In this document: positions 7,313 to 14,267 of the stretch, in pieces
How positions within the stretch are numbered: position 1 is the stretch's first letter
How the letters are laid out: every line of letters begins with the position of its first letter
Origin: an uncultured Atopobium sp.
Lineage (GTDB): Bacteria > Actinomycetota > Coriobacteriia > Coriobacteriales > Atopobiaceae
Length of the DNA: 15,605 nucleotides
Reading direction: 5' to 3'
NCBI GenBank assembly: GCA_946647055.1
Contig: CAMPCT010000028.1
Span: forward strand, 1-15,605
Notes under the pieces: generated by a model
The model's input: only the letters and a program-made list of their open reading frames with translations
Database searches by the model: none
What the model was told of the DNA's origin: nothing
Position numbers and translations under genes: made by a program

Positions 7313-7343
7313 TTGACCCTGACGTTACGTTAGGGTTTAGCAT
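7313..7343 (+). promoter_or_regulatory. MerR-type promoter and operator of the TipA-like gene
   Basis: The -35 is TTGACC (7313-7318) and the -10 is TAGCAT (7338-7343). They are separated by 19 bp, the over-long spacer typical of promoters activated by MerR proteins through DNA distortion. A dyad fills the spacer: ACCCTGACGT (7316-7325) and ACGTTAGGGT (7327-7336) match as inverted repeats at 9 of 10 positions around T7326. This predicts autoregulation by the MerR-family protein encoded at 7364. The remaining upstream DNA (7174-7312) shows only the weak -10 of the divergent tag gene. Confidence 0.85.
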
Positions 7344-7363
7344 GAACCCGAGAGGAGGTCACG

Positions 7364-8128
7364 ATGGGTACCTACACCGTCAAGCAGCTGGCAGACCTGT
7401 CGGGCGTGAGCGTGCGCACGCTTCATCACTACGAGGACGTGGGGCTGCTCCATCCCGCGCGTCGCGACAACGGATATCGTGCCTATGCCCAGCCGGACGT
7501 CGAGCGACTCCAGCAGGTCCTGCTCTTCCGCGCATGCGGCATGCAGCTCGAGGACATCCGCGCCTTGCTCGACGCACCGGACTTCGACGTGCGGCAGGCA
7601 TTGGAGGGCCACCTCGCCGCGCTCGAGCACCAGCGCGAGGAGCTCGAGCGACTCATCGCGACCGTCCGCAAGACCATCTGCTCCCTGGAAGGAGAGGCGA
7701 CCATGACCGACAAGGAGAGGTTCGAGGGCCTCAAGCGCAAGGCCATCGACGAGAACGAGCGCCGCCATGGCGCGGAGGTGCGCGCACGATACGGGGATGC
7801 GGCGGCAGACGCCGCCAACGAGCGCCTGCTCGCCATGGACGAGGCCACCTGGAACGACATGAACGCCCTAGAGGGGGCCATCATCGACCAGCTCAGGGTC
7901 GCCATGGCAGCAAACGATCACGCGGGCCCCGACGCCACGCTCCTCTGCGAGATGCACGCCCGCTGGATTGCCCTGCACTGGGGCGAGGGTGCCTACACGC
8001 CTGCAGCGCACCTGGGCCTTGCCCATGGCTACCTAGCCGACGCACGTTTCGTCGAGTACTACGACTCCCGGGCCGGCACCGGAGCCACGGAGTTCCTAGT
8101 TGCGGCACTGGAGGCATATCTGGGCTAG
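7364..8128 (+). CDS. TipA-type MerR-family transcriptional regulator (HTH plus TipAS ligand-binding domain)
   Basis: 254 residues, almost the length of Streptomyces TipAL (253). Residues 4-70 are the MerR winged helix: Y-T-V-K-Q-L-A-D-L-S-G-V-S at the start, then R-T-L-H-H-Y-E-D-V-G-L-L and N-G-Y-R-A-Y. A coiled dimerisation helix runs about 75-110. Residues 114-254 match the TipAS antibiotic-recognition fold (K-E-R-F-E-G-L-K near the start, H-A-R-W-I-A-L-H-W, then R-F-V-E-Y-Y-D). TipAL senses thiopeptides and other cyclic drugs and activates its own promoter. In this copy the effector domain has just one cysteine, Cys195. The Shine-Dalgarno AGAGGAGG ends five bases before the ATG. The stop overlaps that of the convergent SGNH gene. 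The ligand is unknown, and no transporter is adjacent. Confidence 0.9.
   Translation: MGTYTVKQLADLSGVSVRTLHHYEDVGLLHPARRDNGYRAYAQPDVERLQQVLLFRACGMQLEDIRALLDAPDFDVRQALEGHLAALEHQREELERLIATVRKTICSLEGEATMTDKERFEGLKRKAIDENERRHGAEVRARYGDAAADAANERLLAMDEATWNDMNALEGAIIDQLRVAMAANDHAGPDATLLCEMHARWIALHWGEGAYTPAAHLGLAHGYLADARFVEYYDSRAGTGATEFLVAALEAYLG
7703..8128 (+). CDS. Internal start giving a free TipAS-like ligand-binding domain
   Basis: ATG 7703 (Met114 of the long product) is in frame and preceded by GGAAGGAGAGG at 7687-7697, an excellent Shine-Dalgarno at ideal spacing. Translation from here gives 141 residues covering exactly the ligand-binding domain without the DNA-binding part. In Streptomyces lividans, tipA gives the 253-residue TipAL and a 144-residue TipAS from an internal start, and TipAS is the more abundant and titrates drug. 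The same architecture is seen here. Actual translation is inferred. Confidence 0.6.
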   Translation: MTDKERFEGLKRKAIDENERRHGAEVRARYGDAAADAANERLLAMDEATWNDMNALEGAIIDQLRVAMAANDHAGPDATLLCEMHARWIALHWGEGAYTPAAHLGLAHGYLADARFVEYYDSRAGTGATEFLVAALEAYLG

Positions 8129-8685
8129 GGAGCGCTGCCCATCGCCCTCGCAAGCACACGTGCTGCCAGGTCCGCCCCAGCCTCGCTGGGGTGGATGCCG
8201 TCGCGGGCATAGAGCGATGCGGGGTCGGGATGATCCCAAAACGCCCCTCCCACGTCGGCCAGCACCGCGCCGGAGATTGCACATGCCTCGTGGTACGAGA
8301 CGTCCATGGCCGCTCGCATCTCGGCAGACGTGCAGCCCAGGAGCTCGAGCTTCAGACACCATGGCGCATAGGCCCATGTACCGTAGAGTATCGGCCTCGC
8401 CCCCACCTCGCGGGCACGCGCCGACAGCGACGACACGCTCTCGACCATCCGCCCGGGAGACTTCACCGCAGCGTTGCTCACCTCTTGCATGACCACGTAG
8501 TCCCAGCCGCCAGCATCAAACGCGGCGCTGGTCAGGGCACCCATGTGCGTTGCGGGGTTGAGCTGCTCGGCGAGCCTGGCGCCACCGCGGGCATGGACGG
8601 TGACCTCGGCGTCGAGCAGCTCTCCCAGACGGCCTGGGAGACCGTGCGCCGTCGAGAGGCTGTTGCCCAGCATGAGGATGCGCAT
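8125..8685 (-). CDS. SGNH/GDSL-family hydrolase
   Basis: 186 residues, no signal peptide, so probably cytoplasmic. The N-terminal strand M-R-I-L-M-L-G-N-S9-L-S carries the block I serine. G34-G35 can serve as block II, and D162-G-I-H165-P-S at the C-terminus is the block V Asp/His pair. The S9/D162/H165 triad is therefore intact. The block III Asn is less clear (perhaps Asn71). Family members are esterases or deacetylases on lipids, sugars or peptides, and the substrate cannot be predicted. The start at 8685 is chosen because the conserved strand begins there. It lies 10 bp after the flavoprotein gene on the same strand, so the two are likely cotranscribed. The stop shares bases with the convergent regulator gene. 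Confidence 0.75.
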   Translation of the reverse strand: MRILMLGNSLSTAHGLPGRLGELLDAEVTVHARGGARLAEQLNPATHMGALTSAAFDAGGWDYVVMQEVSNAAVKSPGRMVESVSSLSARAREVGARPILYGTWAYAPWCLKLELLGCTSAEMRAAMDVSYHEACAISGAVLADVGGAFWDHPDPASLYARDGIHPSEAGADLAARVLARAMGSAP

Positions 8686-8695
8686 GCACACCCCG

Positions 8696-9313
8696 CTAGC
8701 GAATGAAGTTGGTCCAGACGTTCTCCTCGCGCTCGGGCAGGCCATAGGCCTCCTTGCCCAGCGCGATGCTCTTCATGAGGAAGACCATGTTGCGTGCGAG
8801 GGTGCGCATGGTCTGCAGACCCTCGAGGTCCTGCGCCGCGTCACCGGGAGCGCCGCCATGGACGATGTTCCAGTACTGGCTCGGGGCGATGGGCATGCCC
8901 GAGATGGTGAAGTACTTGTTGAGCTCGTCAAACGTGGCCGTGGTGCCACCGCGGCGGGCAACCGCCACAGCCGCGCCCACCTTCATGGTCTTGTCGAACT
9001 GCGTGCTGTAGAAGAGACGGTCAAGGACCGCGATGAGCGTCGCGTTGGCGCTCGCATAGTACACGGGGCTGGCAACGACCAGGCCGTCGGCCGCCTCGAA
9101 CTTGGGGGCGATCTGGTTGACGACGTCATCAAAGACGCACTTGCCGGTACGTCCGCACGAGTTGCAGGCCATGCACCCGCGCACGGCCTGGTTGCCCACG
9201 CGCACGGTCTCGACGCCAATGCCCTCCTCTGCGAAGATGCGCTCCATCTCGGCGAGGGCGAGGGTGGTGTTGCCCGTCTTTCGCGGGCTGCCGTTGAGGA
9301 TGAGGACGTTCAT
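8696..9313 (-). CDS. Iron-sulfur flavoprotein-like NAD(P)H-dependent FMN reductase
   Basis: 205 residues with the flavodoxin-like fold of the NADPH-dependent FMN reductase family. The FMN phosphate loop is G8-S-P-R-K-T-G-N-T. A compact cluster C47-X2-C50-X2-C53-X5-C59 matches the motif that holds the [4Fe-4S] cluster in archaeal/anaerobe Isf proteins, and S-P-V-Y-Y (about 85-89) is the usual second flavin loop. Isf proteins pass electrons in anaerobes and can reduce O2 or H2O2; the physiological partner here is unknown. The start at 9313 follows AAGGGG by about five bases. Longer versions would include a non-conserved SEGVC lead. It is transcribed with the SGNH gene downstream. A palindrome sits between it and proA. 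Confidence 0.85.
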   Translation of the reverse strand: MNVLILNGSPRKTGNTTLALAEMERIFAEEGIGVETVRVGNQAVRGCMACNSCGRTGKCVFDDVVNQIAPKFEAADGLVVASPVYYASANATLIAVLDRLFYSTQFDKTMKVGAAVAVARRGGTTATFDELNKYFTISGMPIAPSQYWNIVHGGAPGDAAQDLEGLQTMRTLARNMVFLMKSIALGKEAYGLPEREENVWTNFIR

Positions 9314-9330
9314 GCACACCCCTTCACTAC

Positions 9331-9359
9331 TGGACAAAGGTGCCTGTTACCTTTGTCCA
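9331..9359. repeat. Perfect 11-bp inverted repeat, REP-like palindrome
   Basis: TGGACAAAGGT (9331-9341) and ACCTTTGTCCA (9349-9359) are exact inverted repeats around a 7-base loop. It fills most of the 49-bp gap between proA and the flavoprotein gene. No T-run follows on the minus strand, so a simple intrinsic terminator is unlikely. The motif ACAGGCACCTTTGTCC resembles, from memory, short intergenic palindromes tied to REP-associated Y1 transposases in other bacteria. An operator is the other option. Confidence 0.7.
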
Positions 9360-9362
9360 AGC

Positions 9363-10643
9363 CTACAGGTCGCGGAAGTGGAAGCTGCGGGCGCCGCTCG
9401 CGTAGTCGGCCACGATATGGCCGTCGCCGCAGATCTTGTACTTGTAGGTAACCAATCCCTCCAGGCCCACCGGGCCGCGCGCGTGCAGCTTGCTCGTGGA
9501 GATGCCCACCTCCGCACCAAAGCCATAGCGGAAGCCGTCGGCAAAGCGCGTGGAGCAGTTCCAGTACACGCCAGCCGAATCGACCAGCTGCTGGAAGTGC
9601 GCCGCAGTCTCCGCGTTCTCGGTCACGATGGCGTCGGTGTGGTGGCTGCCGTGGCGGTTGATGTGGTCGATGGCCTCGTCGACGCCGTCCACCAGGCGCA
9701 CCGAGATGGTGAGCGAGAGGTACTCGGTGTCCCAGTCCTCGTCGGTCGCCGGCTCGCATGCGACGATCGAGCGCACCTCGTCGGTGCCACGGACCTCAAC
9801 GCCCTTCTCCTGAAGGGCCTCGACCAGGCCGCGCACCAGGTCGGGCGACGCCGAGCGGTCGATGAGCAGCGTCTCGGCCGCATTGCACACGGCGACATAC
9901 TGGGTCTTGGCGTCCACCACGATGCGCCTGGCCTTCTCGGCATCGGCGTCACGGTCGACGTAGACGTGGCAGATGCCGTCGGCGTGGCCCATCACGGGAA
10001 TGCGGGTGTTGTCCATGATGTAGCGGACGAAGGCGTTGGAGCCGCGCGGGATGAGCAGGTCGACGCTGGCGTCGCAGCCGAGGAGCTCGGCGATGTCCTC
10101 GCGTGCCTCGACCTGGAAGAGGCAGCCCTCGGGAAGCCCCGCCTCGACGGCTGCGGCATGGATGATCTGGAAGAGGGCCTTGTTGGTGTTGGCCGTCTCG
10201 CGACCGCCCTTGAGGATGGCGCAGTTGCCGCTCTTGAGGCACAGGGTCGAGATCTGCACCAGCGCGTCCGGACGGGCCTCGAAGATGACGCCGATCACGC
10301 CGATGGGGCAGGACTCGCGCACCATCGTGAGACCCTCGTCGAGCTCGCGGGCGAGGAGCGTGCGGCCCACCGGGTCGACCAGGGCGATGGTGTCGTCGAT
10401 GCCGGCGCAGACGTCGGCCAGCTTGTGCTCGTCGAAGCGCAGGCGCTTGACCACCGCAGGGGCAACGCCCTCGGCCTCGGCGGCAGCAAGGTCCGCCTCG
10501 TTGGCGGCGAAGATGGCGTCGCTGCTGGCGAGCAGCGCCTCCTTGATGCCAGCGAGTGCGGCGTTGCGCACCTCGACCGGCGTGGCCGCCATGATGGGAC
10601 TCTCGAGCTTCATACGTGCGGCAACATCGGCAACGCTGGCCAT
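9363..10643 (-). CDS. proA: Glutamate-5-semialdehyde dehydrogenase (gamma-glutamyl phosphate reductase)
   Basis: 426 residues, normal length. It is the second step of proline synthesis: NADPH-dependent reduction of gamma-glutamyl phosphate to glutamate-5-semialdehyde. The catalytic cysteine is Cys253 in A-V-C-N-A-A-E-T-L-L. Other signatures are V-I-F-E-A-R-P-D-A (119-127), P-R-G-S-N-A-F-V-R-Y-I (199-209) and G-H-A-D-G-I-C-H-V-Y-V-D. The start at 10643 follows GGGGAGG by five bases. An in-frame ATG eleven codons upstream (10676) lacks this support. proB is not in the window. kup lies 117 bp upstream on the same strand. A -10-like TACAAT in the gap suggests an independent promoter. Confidence 0.96.
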   Translation of the reverse strand: MASVADVAARMKLESPIMAATPVEVRNAALAGIKEALLASSDAIFAANEADLAAAEAEGVAPAVVKRLRFDEHKLADVCAGIDDTIALVDPVGRTLLARELDEGLTMVRESCPIGVIGVIFEARPDALVQISTLCLKSGNCAILKGGRETANTNKALFQIIHAAAVEAGLPEGCLFQVEAREDIAELLGCDASVDLLIPRGSNAFVRYIMDNTRIPVMGHADGICHVYVDRDADAEKARRIVVDAKTQYVAVCNAAETLLIDRSASPDLVRGLVEALQEKGVEVRGTDEVRSIVACEPATDEDWDTEYLSLTISVRLVDGVDEAIDHINRHGSHHTDAIVTENAETAAHFQQLVDSAGVYWNCSTRFADGFRYGFGAEVGISTSKLHARGPVGLEGLVTYKYKICGDGHIVADYASGARSFHFRDL

Positions 10644-10678
10644 GGGAACCTCCCCTGCTCGTGGTGTGCGTGACACCG

Positions 10679-10735
10679 ATTGTACGGCGCGGGCAGCCCA
10701 AGCGGGAATCTCTTCACCAACGTGTGATGTATCAC
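10679..10735 (-). promoter_or_regulatory. Possible proA promoter and upstream palindrome
   Basis: On the minus strand, TACAAT (10684-10679) is a good -10 for proA with no clear -35. Further upstream, GTGAT-gt-ATCAC (10724-10735) is a short perfect-arm palindrome of regulator-site type. The DNA next to the kup stop can form CGGGG-gagcg-CCCCG without a T-run, a weak terminator candidate at best. Confidence 0.35.
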
Positions 10736-10760
10736 GACGCGCCGACGGGGCGCTCCCCCG

Positions 10761-12809
10761 CTACGCCTTGGGGACGGGAACCAGCTCGAGTCGCTCTGGC
10801 TCCTTGCTGCCCACGAAGAGGGGCACGTCCTCGAAGATGATGCTCGAGTTCTCGATGCCATACCAGTGTTCGGGAGACCCACAGGCGGTTCGGATGAGGT
10901 ACTTCGCCTGCAGGGCGGCGAGGTCCACGCTCGAGAGGTCGTTCGAGACCGAGGGCACCTTGCGGATGAGGCAGAACCTGAAGTCACCCACATCACCGGT
11001 GGTGTCATAGATCGAGTAGCGATGGTGCTGAGGTGAGAGCCCACCGGTCTCCACCAAGTGGCTCACCACTTGGTACAGGTACTCGTTCACGCGCTGGCTC
11101 ACGCGGAAGCCCAGCCGCACCTGCACCTTGAAGACGTTGCCCGTGCCAAAGTCGTTCACCCAGTACTCGCGGGTGTTGGGCTCGTCGGTCACCTTGACGT
11201 TCACGAACCAGTAGGCGCGGGCGCGCTTTGGGCGCTTGTCGAGGATCGAGTAGAGGATGTCGCGGTCGAGCTCCTCGGGAGAGGGGTCGTTGGTGAGGAA
11301 GACGAGGTTGTCGGCAAGGAGGGAGACGCCCTCGTCCTCGGAGAGCGTCGCAAGCTGGTCCAGGTAGTCCCGCGTGCGCAGGTTCACGCGCTGAGTCATC
11401 TCGATCTGGGTACCGCGGCGCCACACCAGCATGACGAGGAAGATCAGGGTCGCCATGAGCACGGTCACGTAGCCGCCATGCATGAACTTGGTGAGGCTCG
11501 AGAGGAAGAAGAGGATCTCGATGGCCCCAAAGAAGACCACGAACGGCACGGCAAGGGCACACCGCCCCAGGATGACGGCTATGAACGCCGTCAGAAGGAT
11601 GGTGGTCATGAGCATGGTCACGGTGATGGCCAAGCCGTAGGCCGCCTCCATGTGCTCGGAGGTGCGGAACAAGAGGACGACGCCCACGCACCCGGCCCAC
11701 AGGACGTTGTTGACCAGCGGAATGTAGATCTGGCCCTTGTTCTCGGAGGGGTAGTTGATCTTGAGGTGGGGAATGAGGTCGAGGCTGATCGCCTCGGAGA
11801 CGATGGAGTAGCTGCCCGTGATGAGCGCCTGGCTGGCGATGATCGCGGCAAACGTCGAGAGGACGACGGCGAACGGCCGCACCGCCTCGGGAAGCATCTC
11901 GAAGAAGGGGTTGAGGTCGGGAACCGCGGCCAGCTCTGCGTTGTCGCGCACGCCGAGGATCCATGCCCCCTGCCCCAGGTAGTTGAGGATGAGGCAGGCC
12001 TTCACGACAGGCCAGCTCACGTAGATGTTCGCCTTGCCCACGTGGCCCATGTCCGAGTAGAGCGCCTCGGCGCCGGTGGTGGCCAGGAAGACGAAGCCCA
12101 GCACCATGAGGCCTGCGTTGTTGAGCTGCCTGCTGAACAGGAAGGTGGCGCCGCGCACGGGGTTGAAGGCGCGCAGGACGTCGAGACAGGAGAAGACGTG
12201 CAGGATCCCGACGATGCCAAGGAAGGAGAACCACACGCACATGACCGGGCCAAAGAGCCTGCCGATGGAGCTTGTGCCCGCGCGCTGGACGACGAAGAGC
12301 ACGCACAGGATGGAGATGGTGATGACCATGACGATACCCTGGCCGTCACCGATGACGTCATGCACGACGTCAATGGTGCGCAGGCCCTCGATGGCCGCGG
12401 TGACGGTGACGGCAGGGGTGAGGATGCCGTCGGCCAGAAGCGCCGCACCGCCCACCATGGCGGGGACGATGAGCCACCCCGCACAGCGACGGACGAGGCT
12501 GTACAGCGCGAAGATGCCGCCCTCGTTGTGGTTGTCGGCCTTCATGGCGATGAGGACGTACTTGACGGTGGTGATGAGCGTCATCGTCCAGATGATGAGC
12601 GAGAGCGCGCCGAGCACCACGTCGGGCTCCATCGTCGTGAGGCCACCGTTGCCCGACATGATCGCCTTGAGCGTGTACATGGGGCTCGTGCCGATGTCGC
12701 CGTACACGACGCCCATCGTGACGAGGACCATGCCGAGGCTGAAGGGAATCGACTCCCCCAGGTGCCCCTTGGTCGCACCATCTTGGATGGATGTGCCCTC
12801 GTCGGCCAT
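10761..12809 (-). CDS. kup: Low-affinity K+ uptake protein Kup (KUP/HAK/KT family)
   Basis: 682 residues, close to the usual length. It is a K+/H+ symporter in the inner membrane. Signatures are G-V-V-Y-G-D-I-G-T-S-P-M-Y-T (33-46), E-G-G-I-F-A-L-Y-S-L-V-R-R (96-108), A-D-G-I-L-T-P-A (126-133) and a G-A-E-A-L-Y-S-D-M-G-H segment. About twelve helices end near residue 460. A hydrophilic C-terminal domain of about 220 residues follows, as usual. The start at 12809 has GGAGG directly upstream in a good position. It is divergent from a KdpD/KdpE-like pair, which suggests that pair regulates it. I saw no c-di-AMP (ydaO-type) riboswitch consensus in its leader. Confidence 0.95.
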   Translation of the reverse strand: MADEGTSIQDGATKGHLGESIPFSLGMVLVTMGVVYGDIGTSPMYTLKAIMSGNGGLTTMEPDVVLGALSLIIWTMTLITTVKYVLIAMKADNHNEGGIFALYSLVRRCAGWLIVPAMVGGAALLADGILTPAVTVTAAIEGLRTIDVVHDVIGDGQGIVMVITISILCVLFVVQRAGTSSIGRLFGPVMCVWFSFLGIVGILHVFSCLDVLRAFNPVRGATFLFSRQLNNAGLMVLGFVFLATTGAEALYSDMGHVGKANIYVSWPVVKACLILNYLGQGAWILGVRDNAELAAVPDLNPFFEMLPEAVRPFAVVLSTFAAIIASQALITGSYSIVSEAISLDLIPHLKINYPSENKGQIYIPLVNNVLWAGCVGVVLLFRTSEHMEAAYGLAITVTMLMTTILLTAFIAVILGRCALAVPFVVFFGAIEILFFLSSLTKFMHGGYVTVLMATLIFLVMLVWRRGTQIEMTQRVNLRTRDYLDQLATLSEDEGVSLLADNLVFLTNDPSPEELDRDILYSILDKRPKRARAYWFVNVKVTDEPNTREYWVNDFGTGNVFKVQVRLGFRVSQRVNEYLYQVVSHLVETGGLSPQHHRYSIYDTTGDVGDFRFCLIRKVPSVSNDLSSVDLAALQAKYLIRTACGSPEHWYGIENSSIIFEDVPLFVGSKEPERLELVPVPKA

Positions 12810-13130
12810 ATGACCTCCAACCTCGCACGCAAAACAACCCCGCGTATGCGCCGTCAGTCAGCTGACTCTATCATCGCGAGTCCATGCGGGCGTATGGGCA
12901 CCCTCCTCTTTATGCCGTACTTATGCCGAATGCCGATAGGGTGGCATCACCCTTACACTGCCTTTCAAACAAGGGGACAATTTCCCATAATCTCATCTAC
13001 CTGCCGTTGTCATCCATACGGTGGCACGCCCTTCCAACGGGCCGGGCAATCGGAGGCCTCGCGTGGCAGAATCGCTGTCCGGGGGCGCAACGGACAGGGA
13101 GAGGCGCGTCGCTTTCGTACGGGAGAGGAC
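12810..13130. promoter_or_regulatory. Divergent regulatory region between kup and the KdpDE-like operon
   Basis: This 321-bp stretch has no gene. It holds the perfect 12-bp palindrome AGTCAGCTGACT (12856-12867). ATGCCG occurs three times (12912, 12923, 12930). Two hairpins are visible: AGGGTG-gcat-CACCCT (12938-12953), and CTGTCCG/CGGACAG (13075-13081 and 13091-13097) in the kinase leader. A possible plus-strand promoter has CATAAT (12986-12991) with TTTCAA (12963-12968) as a weak -35, and would give a leader of about 130 nt. For kup, TTGTCC and TGTAAG 17 bp apart on the minus strand (around 12980-12952) are a weak candidate. Which dyad the response regulator binds, if any, is unknown. Confidence 0.5.
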
Positions 13131-14267
13131 ATGGGCTTGTCGGGAGACACGCAGACCAAGGGGGACGGCCCCCGCCAGGGGCGGTTGCCAAAGCTGCCGG
13201 TGGGTCCCGGCGTCGTCCCCAACGCGGTCACCATGCTCGTCGTGCAGGGGATCACCGTCCTCGTGGCGTTGCTGCTCGATGGCTTCGGGTTTCCCGAAGA
13301 GGCGATCATCATCATCTTCGTGCTCGGCGTCCTGCTCACCGCCATCGCCACCGAGGGACGTGCCTATAGCATGGCGGCCTCGCTTGTCGCGCTCCTCACC
13401 TTCAACTACTTCATCGTCGAGCCGCGGTACTCGCTTCGGGCATGGGGCCCCTCCTATCCCGAGACCTTCGTCGTCATGTTCGCGGTCGCCCTCATCGCCA
13501 GCCATCTGGTCGCCCAGCAGCGCGAGGGGGCGCGTGCCCTCATGAGGGCGTCACTCGTCGCACAGCACGAGCAGCTCAGGGCGGACCTGCTCCGCTCGGT
13601 GTCGCACGACCTGCGCACGCCCCTCACGGCCATCTCGGGCAAGGCGGACCTCCTTGCCACCGAGGGCGAGCTGCTGGACGCCGAGACGCGCCGGAAGACC
13701 GCATCCGACATCCACGACGAGGCCGAGTGGCTCACCGAGGTGGTCGAGAACATCCTGTCGATGACGCGACTCGAGGACGGGGCGGTGACGCTCAACATGC
13801 AACCCGAGGCAGTCGAGGATGTGGTCGCCGCAGCGCTCGAGCACGTCCTGCGCGACACGGGCCACCATGTGGTTCGCGTCGATGCCCCCGACGAGCTGGT
13901 CATCGCCCAGATGGACGCACGCGTCGTGTCCCGGGTGATCATGAACCTCGTCAACAACGCCCTGGCCTACACCCCCGCGGGTTGCCACATCACGATCTCG
14001 TGGGAGCGCGACGGCCAGTGGGCTCGCATCACCGTGGCAGACGACGGCCCCGGCATTCCCGAGAACGAGCGTGAGCGCGTCTTCGAGCCGTTCTACACCT
14101 CAGCCACGGGGAGCTCCGACGGCCATCGCGGCATCGGCCTTGGCCTCCCCCTGTCCAAGGCGATCGTCGAGGCACATGGCGGCACGATCGACGTGCTGTC
14201 GGCCGAGCCCCATGGCGCCGCCTTCACGTTCACCCTTCCCATCGAGGAGGTGCCCAGAGATGAGTAG
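13131..14267 (+). CDS. KdpD-like sensor histidine kinase lacking the N-terminal KdpD/USP sensor domains
   Basis: 378 residues. Four membrane helices (about 32-52, 56-75, 77-95, 109-127) form a DUF4118-type module. F-N-Y-F-I-V-E-P-R-Y-S-L-R (91-103) matches the KdpD transmembrane core. The kinase follows: phospho-acceptor His159 in S-H-D-L-R-T-P-L, N-box N-L-V-N-N-A (272-277), G1 D-D-G-P-G-I-P (304-310), and G2 G-I-G-L-G-L (334-339). Classical KdpD has about 400 extra N-terminal residues (KdpD and USP domains), absent here. The upstream DNA does not encode them. The start at 13131 follows GGGAGAGG. It overlaps the response regulator gene by eight bases. Divergent kup suggests a role in K+ sensing. 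The ligand is inferred. Confidence 0.88.
   Translation: MGLSGDTQTKGDGPRQGRLPKLPVGPGVVPNAVTMLVVQGITVLVALLLDGFGFPEEAIIIIFVLGVLLTAIATEGRAYSMAASLVALLTFNYFIVEPRYSLRAWGPSYPETFVVMFAVALIASHLVAQQREGARALMRASLVAQHEQLRADLLRSVSHDLRTPLTAISGKADLLATEGELLDAETRRKTASDIHDEAEWLTEVVENILSMTRLEDGAVTLNMQPEAVEDVVAAALEHVLRDTGHHVVRVDAPDELVIAQMDARVVSRVIMNLVNNALAYTPAGCHITISWERDGQWARITVADDGPGIPENERERVFEPFYTSATGSSDGHRGIGLGLPLSKAIVEAHGGTIDVLSAEPHGAAFTFTLPIEEVPRDE

Noticed and set aside
10644..10676. ProA start eleven codons upstream
   Set aside because: The extra residues are not family-like, and they overlap the GGGGAGG that serves the ATG at 10643.
11058..13130. Plus-strand open frame antisense to kup that runs into the kinase frame
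   Set aside because: Its sequence is rich in H, D, E, R and V, typical of the antisense of a GC-rich membrane gene. kup is unmistakable on the other strand, and the kinase has its own Shine-Dalgarno at 13131.
12810..13130. c-di-AMP (ydaO-type) riboswitch before kup
   Set aside because: The conserved ydaO core sequence is not visible on the minus strand; only ordinary dyads are.
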